A DNA stretch of 64,000 nt, from positions 4,391-68,390 of the forward strand of contig CAJULM010000013.1 in assembly GCA_910587285.1 (NCBI GenBank), given 5' to 3'. Below, piece by piece: positions 1 through 9,110 of this stretch; position 1 is the stretch's first letter; every line of letters starts with the position of its first letter. The notes beneath the pieces were generated by a model. That model worked only from the letters and a program-made list of their open reading frames with translations. It did no database searches and was not told the origin of the DNA. The translations under genes and the position numbers were made by a program. This stretch comes from an uncultured Oscillospiraceae bacterium (GTDB taxonomy: Bacteria; Bacillota; Clostridia; Oscillospirales; Oscillospiraceae).

Positions 1-2
1 AC

Positions 3-1715
3 GAGATATTGGCCTGCCAGCGGCATTTGGACGACCTGCGGCGGCAGGGGACGGACGAGTTCCCATACGTCTTTGACACCACCCGGGCGGACCGCATCAT
101 CCGCTTTTTCTCCCACTGCGTCCAGACCCGGGGCGTGGAGGCGGGCCAGCCCATTCAGCTCCAGCCCTGGCAGGTGTTCGACCTGGGCTGCACCTACGGC
201 TGGGTGGACCGGGAGACCGGGGCGCGGCGGTTCTCCAAGACCTACAACAAGCGGGCACGGGGAAATTTCAAGTCCACCGAGAAGTCCGGCCAGGCGCTGT
301 ACCATATGTGCGCCGATGCGCTCTACCCGCCCTACCGGCCGGAGCTGGCGGTGTTCGAGCGGGAGCCAGAGGTGGAGTGCGCGGCGGTGGACCGGGGCCA
401 GGCCATGCGGGTGTTCGGGGACGCGAAGAAGATCGCCCTGGCCAGCCCGGACATCGCCCGGCGGCTCATCGTGCCCCGGTCCAACCCGGTGGTGCACCGC
501 ACCAGGGGCGGGTTTATGCGGGCCTTGTCCAAGGACACCAGGAACAAGGACTCCGGCGCGCCGTCCTATTTCGTGGTGGACGAGTATCACGCCCACCCCA
601 CCTCCATGATCTACGACCTGGGCATGAACAGCTTCGGCAAGCGCCCCCAGGCCCTGCTGGACGTGATTACCACGGCGGGGGACGACGCCCAGTCCAAGCC
701 CTGCTATACCCAGGAGACCTATGCCAAGCAGGTGCTGGAAGACCCGACCGTGTTGGACGAGCACTATTTTGTCATGATTCGGGAGCTGGACGAGGGGGAC
801 AACCCCCACGATGAGGCCAAATGGAGCAAGGCCAATCCCTGCCTGCGCTATCCCAACGACTACAGTCGGTATCTGCTCAAACAAATCCGCGATGAGCACA
901 CGGAGGCCTACGGGTCCCGGGACCCGGACAAGATACGGGCCTTTCTCACCCGCCGGATGTGCCTGTGGCAGACGGGCAGCGTCAACCGCTACCTGGACGA
1001 GCGCTGCATGGCGCTGGCCAAGGCCGCCCAGGTTTCCCAGGACGAGTTCGCCGCCCTGACGGATGGCCTGCACTGCCACTGCGGGTTTGATCTGGGCAAG
1101 CGCATCGACCTGTCCGGGGCGGGGGCGGTGTTCCCGCTGCCGGACGGGCGGGTGGCCATCAAGAGCCACGGCTTTATGCCGGAGGGGGGAGCCCAGCGCC
1201 ACGAGCACACCGACCGGGTGCCCTATGCCGCCTGGGCCAAGGGCGGGTATTGCACTCTGACCCCCGGCGATGTGACGGACAACGGCTATGTGGACAACTG
1301 GATTTGCGCCGGCGAGCGGGACCACGGCTGGCAGGTGGACGAGGTGGACTACGACGGGCACAACGCCACGGACCTGGCCATCAAAATGTGCCAGGAGCGC
1401 AACAACGAGGACTTCTGCGTGGAGGTGGCCCAGACCTGCGCGGGGCAGAATCTGGCGGTGAAGGGGTTCCGGGAGCTGCTGCTCCAGGGGAAGATCGTGC
1501 TGGAGGAGAGCCCGCTGCTCCTGTGGTGCCTGGCCAACGCCATTGAGGTGCAGAACAACTACGGGGATATCAAGCTGTCCAAAAAGCACAAGGACGATAC
1601 CCAGCGCATCGACGTGGCGGCGGCAATCATGAACGCCCTGGCCCGGGTGCTGGTGAAGCGGGAGGACAAGCCGGACCTGAACGCCGCGCTGGAGCGCGGA
1701 GACTATACCATGTAA
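3..1715 (+). CDS. terL: Phage terminase large subunit (5' end outside window)
   Basis: DNA-packaging motor and nuclease of an HK97-type tailed phage. The reading frame is open at the window edge; a TTG at 9 is the first possible start, but the sequence before it reads on, so the true N-terminus is probably missing. Seen: the ACQRHLDDL and LQPWQVF segments typical of this terminase group, a Walker-B-like YFVVDEYHAH at about residues 190-200 preceding the nuclease half, and acidic residues in GFDLGKRIDLSG and IDVAAAIMNA that fit the RNase-H-like nuclease. The Walker-A region (KRARGNFKST) departs from the usual RKNGKS, which may mean altered ATPase residues. It heads the plus-strand late operon and is followed by portal, protease and capsid genes in canonical order. 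Confidence 0.93.
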   Translation, partial: EILACQRHLDDLRRQGTDEFPYVFDTTRADRIIRFFSHCVQTRGVEAGQPIQLQPWQVFDLGCTYGWVDRETGARRFSKTYNKRARGNFKSTEKSGQALYHMCADALYPPYRPELAVFEREPEVECAAVDRGQAMRVFGDAKKIALASPDIARRLIVPRSNPVVHRTRGGFMRALSKDTRNKDSGAPSYFVVDEYHAHPTSMIYDLGMNSFGKRPQALLDVITTAGDDAQSKPCYTQETYAKQVLEDPTVLDEHYFVMIRELDEGDNPHDEAKWSKANPCLRYPNDYSRYLLKQIRDEHTEAYGSRDPDKIRAFLTRRMCLWQTGSVNRYLDERCMALAKAAQVSQDEFAALTDGLHCHCGFDLGKRIDLSGAGAVFPLPDGRVAIKSHGFMPEGGAQRHEHTDRVPYAAWAKGGYCTLTPGDVTDNGYVDNWICAGERDHGWQVDEVDYDGHNATDLAIKMCQERNNEDFCVEVAQTCAGQNLAVKGFRELLLQGKIVLEESPLLLWCLANAIEVQNNYGDIKLSKKHKDDTQRIDVAAAIMNALARVLVKREDKPDLNAALERGDYTM

Positions 1716-1756
1716 GAAGCGCGTCCAACGTGAGCGTGACAACGAGGAGGATTGAG

Positions 1757-1975
1757 ATGGAACGGCATGACGGAAAACAGTGGGACCGCCCCCGGCTCCG
1801 GGAGCGGCTGGCGGACTGGCTCCGGCAGTGGGGCGCGGACGCCATGCTTGCGGCAGGGAGCCTGCTGGTGAGCGCCGGAGTGGGGTGGATATTTCCGCCG
1901 GCCGGATTGATTGCGGCGGGGGCGCTGCTCATCGCTGGCGGCGTTCTCTGGGCCAGAGGGGGTGATGAGCCGTGA
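1757..1975 (+). CDS. Small phage membrane protein between terminase and portal
   Basis: 72 residues starting at the ATG after a GAGGATTGAG ribosome site. The N-terminal 30 residues are charged and the rest forms one or two hydrophobic segments (about residues 30-66) rich in Ala, Gly, Leu and Ile. Its stop overlaps the GTG start of the portal gene by 4 bp, so the two are translationally coupled. Small hydrophobic ORFs occur at this position in related prophages, but I do not know a function. Confidence 0.7.
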   Translation: MERHDGKQWDRPRLRERLADWLRQWGADAMLAAGSLLVSAGVGWIFPPAGLIAAGALLIAGGVLWARGGDEP

Positions 1976-3270
1976 TTTTCGACAGGGCGCTGCGTAAAAG
2001 CAGCGCGGGAGCGGGCCGCTCCACGGGCGGCGTTCTGACCTTGGACAGCTCCGAGGGCTGGACCGGTTGGACCAGTGAGGACTTCGTGGCGCTGAGCAGG
2101 GATAAGGCCATGAAGCTGTCTACGGTGTCCCGGTGCGTGGAGCTGCGCGCCAATGCCATGGCCATGCTGCCGGTGTACCTGATGAACGAGGGTACCAAAG
2201 CCCGCCCGCGGGATCACCCCCTGGGCCCCCTGCTGTGGGGAGCGCCCAATGAGGTGATGACCAGGTTCGACTATGAAAAACTGATGCAGGTGAACCTGGA
2301 CCTGTCCGGTAACGCCTATGCCTGGATCGACCGGGACAGCCGGACAGGCCGCCCGGCGGAGCTGATTCCCCTGCGCCCGGACAGCGTGACCCCGTACATC
2401 GACGGGGCGGGGGCTTTGTGGTACATCTACACCAATCCGCGCACCGGGGAGATGACCCGGCTGGCCCCGGAGGATGTGCTGCACTACAAGGCGTACAGCA
2501 CCGACGGCATCACGGGCATCTCCATTCTGGCGCGGGCGTCGCAGGCCATCTCCACAGGGCTTGCCGCCCAGCGGTATCAGGCGGACCTGTACGCCAACGG
2601 CGGGCGGCCCTCCGGGGTGCTGAAGACCGACACCGATTTGGGCGGTACGGTGGAGGTGGTGAACAGCGCGGGGGAGAAGGAGATCATCAGCAAAAAGGAG
2701 GAGGTTCGCCGGGCCTGGGAGAAGGTGCACAGCGGACCGGGAAAGGGCTTTCGCGTGGCGGTGCTGGACCATGGCCTGAGCTATACCCCCACGGCCATGA
2801 ACAACGCGGACGCTCAGTTTGTGGAGTCGGAGGAGTACCGGGTGGCGGATGTGGCCCGGTTTTTCGGGGTGCCGCTCTACCTGCTCAACGCGGGGAAGCA
2901 GGCGTACTCCTCCAATGAACAGAACAGCATCGACTTTGTGAAGCACACCATGCTGCCCCTGGTGGTGGAGCGGGAGCAGGAGGACAGCAGGAAGCTGCTG
3001 CTGCCGGCGGACCAGGCGGCGGGCCTGCGCATCAAGCGGGAGCTGAAGCAGCTGCTGCGGGGGGACACCGCCGCGCAGATCGCATGGTACAAGGGGATGT
3101 GGGAGATTGGCTCGTACTCGGTGGACGATATCCGCGCCCTGGAGGACCTGGAGTCTGTCCCCGGCGGAAGCGCCCGCCAGGCCAGTTTGAACTATGTGCC
3201 GCTGGAGGATTGGCGGGAGCTGAGTCGCCTGCGTGCGCTGCAAGGACACAAAAAAACGGAAAAGGAGTGA
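1972..3270 (+). CDS. HK97-family portal protein
   Basis: 432 residues, the normal size for HK97-type portals. It forms the dodecameric ring at the capsid vertex through which terminase packages DNA. Seen: an N-terminal region with the SRCVELRANAMAMLPVYL helix, then LMQVNLDLSGNAYAWI and the FFGVPLYLLNAG ... NSIDFVKHTMLPLV core, all characteristic of the family. It starts with GTG overlapping the upstream stop and is followed closely by the protease gene. Confidence 0.95.
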   Translation: MIFDRALRKSSAGAGRSTGGVLTLDSSEGWTGWTSEDFVALSRDKAMKLSTVSRCVELRANAMAMLPVYLMNEGTKARPRDHPLGPLLWGAPNEVMTRFDYEKLMQVNLDLSGNAYAWIDRDSRTGRPAELIPLRPDSVTPYIDGAGALWYIYTNPRTGEMTRLAPEDVLHYKAYSTDGITGISILARASQAISTGLAAQRYQADLYANGGRPSGVLKTDTDLGGTVEVVNSAGEKEIISKKEEVRRAWEKVHSGPGKGFRVAVLDHGLSYTPTAMNNADAQFVESEEYRVADVARFFGVPLYLLNAGKQAYSSNEQNSIDFVKHTMLPLVVEREQEDSRKLLLPADQAAGLRIKRELKQLLRGDTAAQIAWYKGMWEIGSYSVDDIRALEDLESVPGGSARQASLNYVPLEDWRELSRLRALQGHKKTEKE

Positions 3271-3275
3271 GGCGG

Positions 3276-3983
3276 ATGGAGGCAATCTGCAAGGCCGCAG
3301 TGGTGCAGAAGGCGGCGGAATTGGGAGAGGAGGAGCTGGCCCTCATCAATGCGCAAACCCTACGGCCCATGACGGCGGCGGAGGTGTTCGCGTTTAAGCT
3401 GGCCGCCTGTGACGACCAGGTGGACCGGGACTTCGAGCGCTTTACCGGCGAGGCGCTGGAGCAGATGGCCAAGCTGTATGTGGGCAGGCCGGTGCTGCGG
3501 GACCACGCCTGGATGGAGGGGAGCCAGACGGCCAGGGTGTATGCCGCCGGGGTGGAGCAGTGCGGGGAGGGCAAGCGGCTGGTGCTGCGCTGCTATATGC
3601 CCCGGACGGAGGGGACGGCGGAGACCGTGGCCGCCATTGAGAGCGGGGTGCTGCGGGAGTGCTCGGTGGGGCTGCGGGTGGGGAAATCCATCTGCTCTAT
3701 CTGCGGCGCGGTGCAGCAGACGGCCATGTGCCGGCACTACCCCGGCCGGGAGTACGGCGGGAAGCTGTGTCACTTTGATCTGGACGACATTCAGGACGCC
3801 TATGAGGTGTCGCTGGTGGCGGTGCCCGCCCAGCCCGAGGCCGGAATCATCAAGAGCAAACTCTATGGCTGCGAGGAGCCGGAGCAGGAGGGCAGGGAGG
3901 ATTCCCCACAGGACAATACCAAGGCAATCCAGGCGGCAAGGGCCCGCCTGGCGCTGGAAAAAATCAGATTTGGAGGTAATTGA
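3276..3983 (+). CDS. Probable prohead protease
   Basis: 235 residues from the ATG at 3276. A longer frame exists upstream, but it overlaps the portal gene, and this ATG follows an AAGGAGTGAGGCGG ribosome site. Seen: the FKLAACDDQVDRDFERFT segment, a GRPVLRDH histidine, and late in the protein DAYEVSLVAVPAQPEAGI, which resembles the conserved strand of HK97/U35-type capsid maturation proteases. Four cysteines in a CSICGAVQQ ... C arrangement are unusual. Position between portal and capsid supports the role: it would cleave the capsid delta domain during assembly. Confidence 0.75.
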   Translation: MEAICKAAVVQKAAELGEEELALINAQTLRPMTAAEVFAFKLAACDDQVDRDFERFTGEALEQMAKLYVGRPVLRDHAWMEGSQTARVYAAGVEQCGEGKRLVLRCYMPRTEGTAETVAAIESGVLRECSVGLRVGKSICSICGAVQQTAMCRHYPGREYGGKLCHFDLDDIQDAYEVSLVAVPAQPEAGIIKSKLYGCEEPEQEGREDSPQDNTKAIQAARARLALEKIRFGGN

Positions 3984-3984
3984 C

Positions 3985-5205
3985 ATGGAAAAAATCAGCA
4001 AGCAGGCTCTGTATCAGCTCAAATCCGACCGGGCCAAGGCGTTGGAGGAGGCGGAGACGGCGCTGAACGAGGCGCGCATGGAGGACCACGCCGCCAAAAT
4101 GGCCCAGGTGGAGGAGTTCAACAGCAAGATCGCGGCCGTGGAAAAGACGCTGGCGGAGCTGGAGCGGTTCCGCGCGCCGGAGCCGGAGACGGCGGGCGTG
4201 CCCCACCCGGAGCAGGAGCCGGCGGCCAAGGGCTATGACGCGGCGGTGAAGTCCTTCGCGGCGGCGGCCCGAGCGGGATTCCCGGTGAGCAAGGCGGCGG
4301 GAGACCTCATGTCGGAGGGCGTGAACGACGACGGCGGCTATACTGTGCCCTCGGATATCGTCACCAAAATCATCAGCCTGCGGGAGAGCAAGGAGAGCCT
4401 GCTGGGTGAGGTGCGGGTGGAGACGGTTACCACCAAGGACGGGCGGCGGACCATCAAGAAGCGGGGCCAGCACCAGGGCTTTGCCACGGTGGCGGAGGCA
4501 GCCAAGTTCGGCAAGACCGCCACGCCTCAGTTCACGGTGCTGTCCTATACGATTGAGAAGCGGGGCGGCTATCTGCCCGTGACCAACGAGCTTTTGGAGG
4601 ACAGCGACAACAACATTGTGTCCATTGTACAGGAGTGGCTGGCGGACGAGGCCCGCGTCACGGCCAACAAGGAGATTCTGGCCGTTATCCAGGCCAAGAC
4701 CGCCCAGGACCTGAAAAACCTGGACGGCATTCTCACCGCGTGGGTGCATCTGGGCAGCACGTTCCGGGCTACCTCCAAGCTCATCACCAACGACGACGGC
4801 CTGCTGTGGCTGGGCACGCTGAAGGACGGCAACGGGCGGTATCTGCTCACTCCCAACCCCGCCGATCCCCATCAGCTGCGGCTGTGCGTGGGGCCCCATA
4901 CCCTGCCGGTGAAGACCTATGACAACGACACCATCCCCACTGCGAATGGCAAAATCCCCATGATTCTGGGCGATTTGAGGGAGGGCGTGGTGTACTGGGA
5001 CCGCCGGCAGTTTGCGGTCAAGGTCTTCGATCAGGCGGTCATCGGCGATTTCAACGCGGCGGAGCAGGACCTGATGCTGTGGCGGGGCTCCCTGCGGGAC
5101 GACTGCACTGCGCGGGACGACGAGGCGTTTGTGAACGGGTACATCTCTGTTTCGTCCAGCGGCCAGCAGGGCGGCGGCACGCAGACGCAGGAACCCCAGG
5201 GTTAA
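3985..5205 (+). CDS. HK97-fold major capsid protein
   Basis: 406 residues starting at the ATG after GGAGGTAATTGAC. Residues 1-80 are an Ala/Glu-rich coiled coil, the expected cleavable delta/scaffold domain. The folded capsid domain starts around residue 110 (GGYTVPSDI). Seen: the KFGKTATPQFTVLSYTIEKRGGYLPVTNELLEDS stretch in pieces, LADEARVTANKEIL, and a C-terminal ILGDLREGVVYWDRRQFAV segment, all normal for the family. It ends in a short Gly/Gln-rich tail. Confidence 0.95.
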   Translation: MEKISKQALYQLKSDRAKALEEAETALNEARMEDHAAKMAQVEEFNSKIAAVEKTLAELERFRAPEPETAGVPHPEQEPAAKGYDAAVKSFAAAARAGFPVSKAAGDLMSEGVNDDGGYTVPSDIVTKIISLRESKESLLGEVRVETVTTKDGRRTIKKRGQHQGFATVAEAAKFGKTATPQFTVLSYTIEKRGGYLPVTNELLEDSDNNIVSIVQEWLADEARVTANKEILAVIQAKTAQDLKNLDGILTAWVHLGSTFRATSKLITNDDGLLWLGTLKDGNGRYLLTPNPADPHQLRLCVGPHTLPVKTYDNDTIPTANGKIPMILGDLREGVVYWDRRQFAVKVFDQAVIGDFNAAEQDLMLWRGSLRDDCTARDDEAFVNGYISVSSSGQQGGGTQTQEPQG

Positions 5206-5218
5206 GGAGGTATTGAAC

Positions 5219-5617
5219 ATGGCGAAGGCGAAAAAGAGCACGGCGGCCGCTGAGACCGCCCAGGAGACGCGGGAAAGCCAGGAAATGGCCCAGGACATCC
5301 AGGCGGCGGAACAGGCCGCACAGAGCGGCCCGGAGGAGGAGAGCGAGCTGCTTGGCTGCCAGGATGAGGCGGAGCGTCAGGAGGGCCTGCTGCTGGAGTA
5401 CGCGGTGACGGCGGAGAACGGGCTGTATCTCCGGGCGGGCCCCAGCGCGGACAGCGCGGCGCTGGCGGTGCTGCCCTGGGGCGCGGGGGTGTTCGCCGAG
5501 GGCGGCGGGCCGGAGGCCGGATGGCTGCGGGTGCGCACGGGGCGGCTCGCGGGGTACATGATGGAGCAGTACCTGGAGGCGCTGCCGCTGCCGGAGCTGG
5601 GCCATGGCGCTGAGTGA
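5219..5617 (+). CDS. Head-region protein with C-terminal SH3-like domain
   Basis: 132 residues; ATG at 5219 chosen because it follows AAGGAGGTATTGAAC. The first 60 residues are Ala/Glu/Gln-rich and low complexity. Residues about 63-125 (YAVTAENGLYLRAGPSA ... GWLRVRTGRLAGYM) match a bacterial SH3-like fold as found in wall-binding and phage proteins. Its 3' end overlaps the next start by 14 bp. It may decorate the capsid or neck; the function is not established. Confidence 0.65.
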   Translation: MAKAKKSTAAAETAQETRESQEMAQDIQAAEQAAQSGPEEESELLGCQDEAERQEGLLLEYAVTAENGLYLRAGPSADSAALAVLPWGAGVFAEGGGPEAGWLRVRTGRLAGYMMEQYLEALPLPELGHGAE

Positions 5618-5921
5618 GGCGCGCAGGGCCTCCCTGCTGGCCTACTGCAAGCTCACGGAGCTGGCGGACGACCCGGAGGTGGCGGCGCTGATCCCGACGC
5701 TGTATGAGGCGGCGGTGGGCTATCTGGCCGGGGCCGGGGTGGGTGTGCCCGAATCGGACACACCCCGCGCGGCGCAGTACGACCTGTGCGTGAACTACCT
5801 GGTGCTGGACGGCTGGGAGCGGCGGGAGGCGTCGGTTGCGGGCACGACAGTGACGGATAATCCGGCGTTTCGGCAGACCCTCAATCAGCTGAAGATGACG
5901 GAGCCGGGGGTGAGCCTGTGA
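5604..5921 (+). CDS. Head-tail connector (gp6-like)
   Basis: 105 residues, mostly helical, overlapping the previous gene by 14 bp. Size, the acidic helix LADDPEVAALIPTLYEAAVGYL, the DLCVNYLVLDGW segment and position right after the capsid module fit the DNA-packaging/head-tail connector family (HK97 gp6), which extends the portal ring. Confidence 0.75.
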   Translation: MALSEARRASLLAYCKLTELADDPEVAALIPTLYEAAVGYLAGAGVGVPESDTPRAAQYDLCVNYLVLDGWERREASVAGTTVTDNPAFRQTLNQLKMTEPGVSL

Positions 5922-6493
5922 GCCAAACGAGCGGCCAAGTGGCGGTAGGCAGCCTGAACGAGCGGGTGGAGGTGCTTGACTTCCAAAATGTGTCCGAATC
6001 GGGCACGCCCGCCGTCTGGGAGTGGGACGCGGTCCGGCGCACCTGGGCAAAAGCCGAGCTGATGACACGGCCCAACGTCTACTCGGTTCACGGCCTGGGA
6101 GCGGCGGGGATAACGTTTATCCTGCGCCGGCAGGGAATTTCCCTTGACAGCGCTCTTCGATGGCGGGGACAGCACTGCCTCATCACCGCCATTCGCCCGC
6201 TGGGGCGGCTGTACCTCACGGTGGAGGCGGCGCTGGTGGTGCTGTCCCAGTGCAGGAATCCCCAAACGGGGGAGACCTTTCCTGCGGTGATGACGGAGAA
6301 GTATGTGGGGCACCAGCAGATGGAGCCTATGGCGGTAAATTTGCACCGGCGGGTGCTGGTGGTGCACAAGACCGTGAAACTTAATCCAGGTTCGCTGGTG
6401 GAGGTGGGCGGCGTTCCGTGGCCCATCACCACGCCCTATGAGCTGGACCCGCACAAGAACGAGTACGCGCTGGAACGGACGATTGATCTATAG
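5918..6493 (+). CDS. Head-tail adaptor / stopper-like protein
   Basis: 191 residues starting with GTG overlapping the previous stop. The first ~110 residues (SLNERVEVLDF ... ILRRQGISL ... YLTVEAALV) resemble the small beta-barrel head closure proteins of the SPP1 gp16 type. A further ~75 residues continue the chain, longer than the usual 110. The operon position between connector and gp10-like gene supports the call; the C-terminal part is not assigned. Confidence 0.6.
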   Translation: MSQTSGQVAVGSLNERVEVLDFQNVSESGTPAVWEWDAVRRTWAKAELMTRPNVYSVHGLGAAGITFILRRQGISLDSALRWRGQHCLITAIRPLGRLYLTVEAALVVLSQCRNPQTGETFPAVMTEKYVGHQQMEPMAVNLHRRVLVVHKTVKLNPGSLVEVGGVPWPITTPYELDPHKNEYALERTIDL

Positions 6494-6522
6494 CCTGTGC
6501 CGGAAAGGATGGTGGACCTGTC

Positions 6523-6999
6523 ATGCAGGAGGCACGTATCGACAAATCAGAGTTGGAGCGGTTGGTCGCAAAACTGGAACGGTTTCCAATGGTGCTGAAG
6601 GAGGCCAAGCGGCAGGCGTTTGAGGCCGCCGCGCCCAAGCTGAAATCGGCGGTTCAGACGGAAATCGGCGGCACAGGTAAGGTCAAGAGCTGGCAGGAGG
6701 GATATGTGGGCTCCAAAGGGGGCTATGCCGCCGCCCGGCCAAAGGCGGAAACCTGGACCGAGAGAACAAAAAAGACGGGCAAACGCTATGCCGTGGGCTA
6801 TGTGACCAACGCAATCAACAGCGGACACCGTTTCCCATCACCCAGCGGGAGAAAGGGGTACAGGCCTGACATCCGCAGCGGGGCCATGAGGGTCCGCGGC
6901 AGGGAGTTTTATCAGCGGGCCCAGACCCAAGCGGAGGGCGCGGCCCAGGAGGCCGCGGAGCAAATTTTGGACGCGCTGATGAAAAGTCTGGAGGGATAA
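6523..6999 (+). CDS. HK97 gp10-like tail-connector protein
   Basis: 158 residues, basic. Seen: an N-terminal helix LERLVAKLERFPMVLKEA, then GYVTNAINSGHRFPSPSG and a C-terminal helix ending in LDALMKSLEG. The ...YAVGYVTNAINSGH... segment is typical of the gp10 tail-completion family, which acts in the head-tail junction. It is followed 3 bp later by the tail terminator-like gene. Confidence 0.75.
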   Translation: MQEARIDKSELERLVAKLERFPMVLKEAKRQAFEAAAPKLKSAVQTEIGGTGKVKSWQEGYVGSKGGYAAARPKAETWTERTKKTGKRYAVGYVTNAINSGHRFPSPSGRKGYRPDIRSGAMRVRGREFYQRAQTQAEGAAQEAAEQILDALMKSLEG

Positions 7000-7002
7000 G
7001 GC

Positions 7003-7476
7003 GTGATCACCAACAACGATATTTTGGATGCCATCGCGGCGCTGATGGAGGGGGCTTTCCCGGGTGAAAAGCTCTATCGGGATTTCACCCCCACAGGATT
7101 TGAGCGGCCCAGCAATTTGCTGGCGTTTTCCGAAGGCGGGAAGTTTTTCCCCAACGCCTCCTGCGGGGCGGTGGAGCTGCGGCCCAAATTCACCCTGACC
7201 ACCTTTGTGCCGGTGGACGCCTATCACCAGCAGGACGACCAGGAGCTGGCCCGGCGGCAAATGACGCTGCTGGGACTGTTCCTGCCTGGGTATATCAGGG
7301 TCAAGGACCGAGCGCCCCGTGTGCTGGACGAGGGGGAGATGGACAACGGGATGGACTTTGCCGCCGTTACCGTCACCCTGAGCTATACGCTGAGCCGGCA
7401 GGACTTTATGCAGATGCAGCAACTGCCCGACATGGGCGCGTTGCACATCAAACAGGAGGTAACAACACATGGCTAA
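7003..7476 (+). CDS. Tail terminator-like protein
   Basis: 157 residues, GTG start after GGAGGGATAAGGC. It has a mixed alpha/beta pattern beginning NNDILDAIAALMEGAF and ending in a beta-rich LSYTLSR segment. Its position between gp10-like and sheath genes is where contractile-tail prophages encode the tail terminator. The assignment rests on position and size more than on motifs. Its end overlaps the sheath start by 8 bp. Confidence 0.6.
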   Translation: MITNNDILDAIAALMEGAFPGEKLYRDFTPTGFERPSNLLAFSEGGKFFPNASCGAVELRPKFTLTTFVPVDAYHQQDDQELARRQMTLLGLFLPGYIRVKDRAPRVLDEGEMDNGMDFAAVTVTLSYTLSRQDFMQMQQLPDMGALHIKQEVTTHG

Positions 7477-8539
7477 ACTCACAAGTCCCCAGATTTCGGT
7501 GACCTTCACCGAGCTGGGCATCTCCGCCATCACCCGGGGGAGCAAGGGCACGGTGGCCCTCATCGTCCGGGACGAGGCGGCGCAGGCTCCCTTTTCCATT
7601 ACCCAGGCCAGCCAGACCCCGGCTGTGCTGGGCAAGGAGACACAGGACTACATCAAGCGGACGTTCCTGGGCTATGTCACGCCGCCCAGGAAGGTGATCG
7701 TCTATGTGCTGGGGGAGCAGGAGGAACTGACGGCCGCCCTGGATTACATGGCGGCCCAGACGTTCGACTACATCTGCGGCCCGGCAGGCTGCACGGAGCA
7801 GGAGGCGGCGGACATCGCCAGCTGGGTGAAAAGCCAGCGGCTGAACAATGGGGCCAAGTACAAAGCGGTGCTGCCCAACCACCCGGCGGACAACTACGCC
7901 ATTGTGAACTTTACCGGGGACGCCATGACGGACGGCACCACGGTATGGGCCACGGCGGAATACTGCTCCCGGATTGCGGGGCTGCTGGCGGGCACGCCCA
8001 TGAAGATTTCCGCCACCTACGCGCCGCTGCCCGAGCTGAGCGACTGCGCGCGGCTGACCAAGGATGAGAGCGACGAGGCGGTGGGAGCCGGGGAGCTGGC
8101 CCTGCGCTGGGACGGGCGGAAGGTGAAGCTGAACCGGGCGGTGACCAGCCTGATTACCACCAGCCAGGGGATGCTGGACAGCTTCAAGAAAATCAAGATT
8201 GTGGAGATCATGGACTTGATCCGCACGGACATCTCCGCCACCGCCGAGGACGAGTACGTGGGCAAATATGCCAACAGCTACGACAACAAGATGCTGCTGG
8301 TGGCCGCCATTCGGGGGTACTTCATGGGGCTGGAGCGGGACCAGTTGGTTCAGCCGGGGTACACGGTGGACATCGACGTGGACGCACAGGAACAGTACCT
8401 GGCCAGCCGTGGGGTGGACACCGAGGCGATGAGCGAGCGGGAGCTGCGGGAGGCGGACACCGGCTCCCAGGTGTTTATTTTGGTGCGGTGCAAGATTCTG
8501 GACGCGATTGAGGATATCCTCGTTGCGGTGGAGATTTAA
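7469..8539 (+). CDS. Contractile tail sheath protein (XkdK-like)
   Basis: 356 residues, the size of the compact PBSX/XkdK sheath. Seen: an N-terminal strand SPQISVTFTELGISAITRG, a central Rossmann-like domain (FDYICGPAGCTEQEAADIASW), and the C-terminal domain with VTSLITTSQ in place of the usual trypsin-like NTL segment and MDLIRTDISATAEDEYVGKY. The protein forms the outer tube that contracts on infection. Its presence shows the phage is a myovirus or myovirus-like tailocin. Confidence 0.93.
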   Translation: MAKLTSPQISVTFTELGISAITRGSKGTVALIVRDEAAQAPFSITQASQTPAVLGKETQDYIKRTFLGYVTPPRKVIVYVLGEQEELTAALDYMAAQTFDYICGPAGCTEQEAADIASWVKSQRLNNGAKYKAVLPNHPADNYAIVNFTGDAMTDGTTVWATAEYCSRIAGLLAGTPMKISATYAPLPELSDCARLTKDESDEAVGAGELALRWDGRKVKLNRAVTSLITTSQGMLDSFKKIKIVEIMDLIRTDISATAEDEYVGKYANSYDNKMLLVAAIRGYFMGLERDQLVQPGYTVDIDVDAQEQYLASRGVDTEAMSERELREADTGSQVFILVRCKILDAIEDILVAVEI

Positions 8540-8551
8540 GGAGGAGAGCAT

Positions 8552-8983
8552 ATGGCAATGTTAGATCAGCGGGTGATCTCCGGGACCTGGGGCGAGGTGT
8601 GGGTGGACGGCGAGCTGTGGGCGGAGCTGAGCGCGTTCCAGGCCAAGTTCGCGTTTAACAAGACGGACGTGAACCTGTGCGGCGAGATGGCGGTGGGCAG
8701 CAAGGTGACCAGCATCAAGGGCACCGGGTCCATCACCGTCAACAAGGTGTACACCCGCAATGTGAGCCGGGCGGACCAGCTCATGGAGGGACGGGACATC
8801 CGGGCCACCATCGTGGGCAAGCTGGCCGACCCGGACGCCTACGGCGCGGAGCGGGTGGCGCTTTACAACGTGAGCTTCGACGACGAGACCATTATGGATT
8901 TCCAGGCCGGACAGGTGGGCAAGACCACCCACCCGTTCACGTTCACCCGGCGGGAGTGGCTGGACGTGATTCAGGCGCAGTAA
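8552..8983 (+). CDS. Tail tube protein (XkdM-like)
   Basis: 143 residues with a strong AAGGAGGAGAG ribosome site, 12 bp after the sheath gene. Seen: the GTWGEVWVDGELWAE opening and a repeated beta pattern including IKGTGSITVNKVYTR, typical of XkdM inner tail tube proteins. It stacks as hexamers inside the sheath and guides DNA. Confidence 0.92.
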   Translation: MAMLDQRVISGTWGEVWVDGELWAELSAFQAKFAFNKTDVNLCGEMAVGSKVTSIKGTGSITVNKVYTRNVSRADQLMEGRDIRATIVGKLADPDAYGAERVALYNVSFDDETIMDFQAGQVGKTTHPFTFTRREWLDVIQAQ

Positions 8984-8989
8984 ACTGGG

Positions 8990-9078
8990 CGGTCTGGCCG
9001 CGCCTGCGCTCGCTTTGGGGCGGCGATAGGCTACAGGGCGCTGATCGCCGCTCCTGCGTTCGCACAGACGCGGCCAGG
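8990..9078 (+). repeat. GC-rich nested inverted repeat between tube and tail chaperone genes
   Basis: The 127-bp gap holds TGGCCGCG paired with CGCGGCCA at its edges and an inner GGGGCGGCGAT ... ATCGCCGCTCC stem. No T-run follows, so it is not a classical terminator. It may reduce read-through or stabilise the abundant upstream tube and sheath mRNA. Confidence 0.5.
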
Positions 9079-9110
9079 CCCCACGAAAACAGAAAGCGAG
9101 GGAATCTAAG

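Noticed and set aside
1627..3285. Long minus-strand open frame opposite the portal gene (552 codons)
   Set aside because: Pro/Arg/His-rich low-complexity translation, overlaps conserved portal and capsid genes; an artefact of high GC content.
3964..5298. Minus-strand frame of 444 codons opposite the capsid gene
   Set aside because: Biased Leu/Arg/His composition, no ribosome site, antisense to a clear capsid gene.
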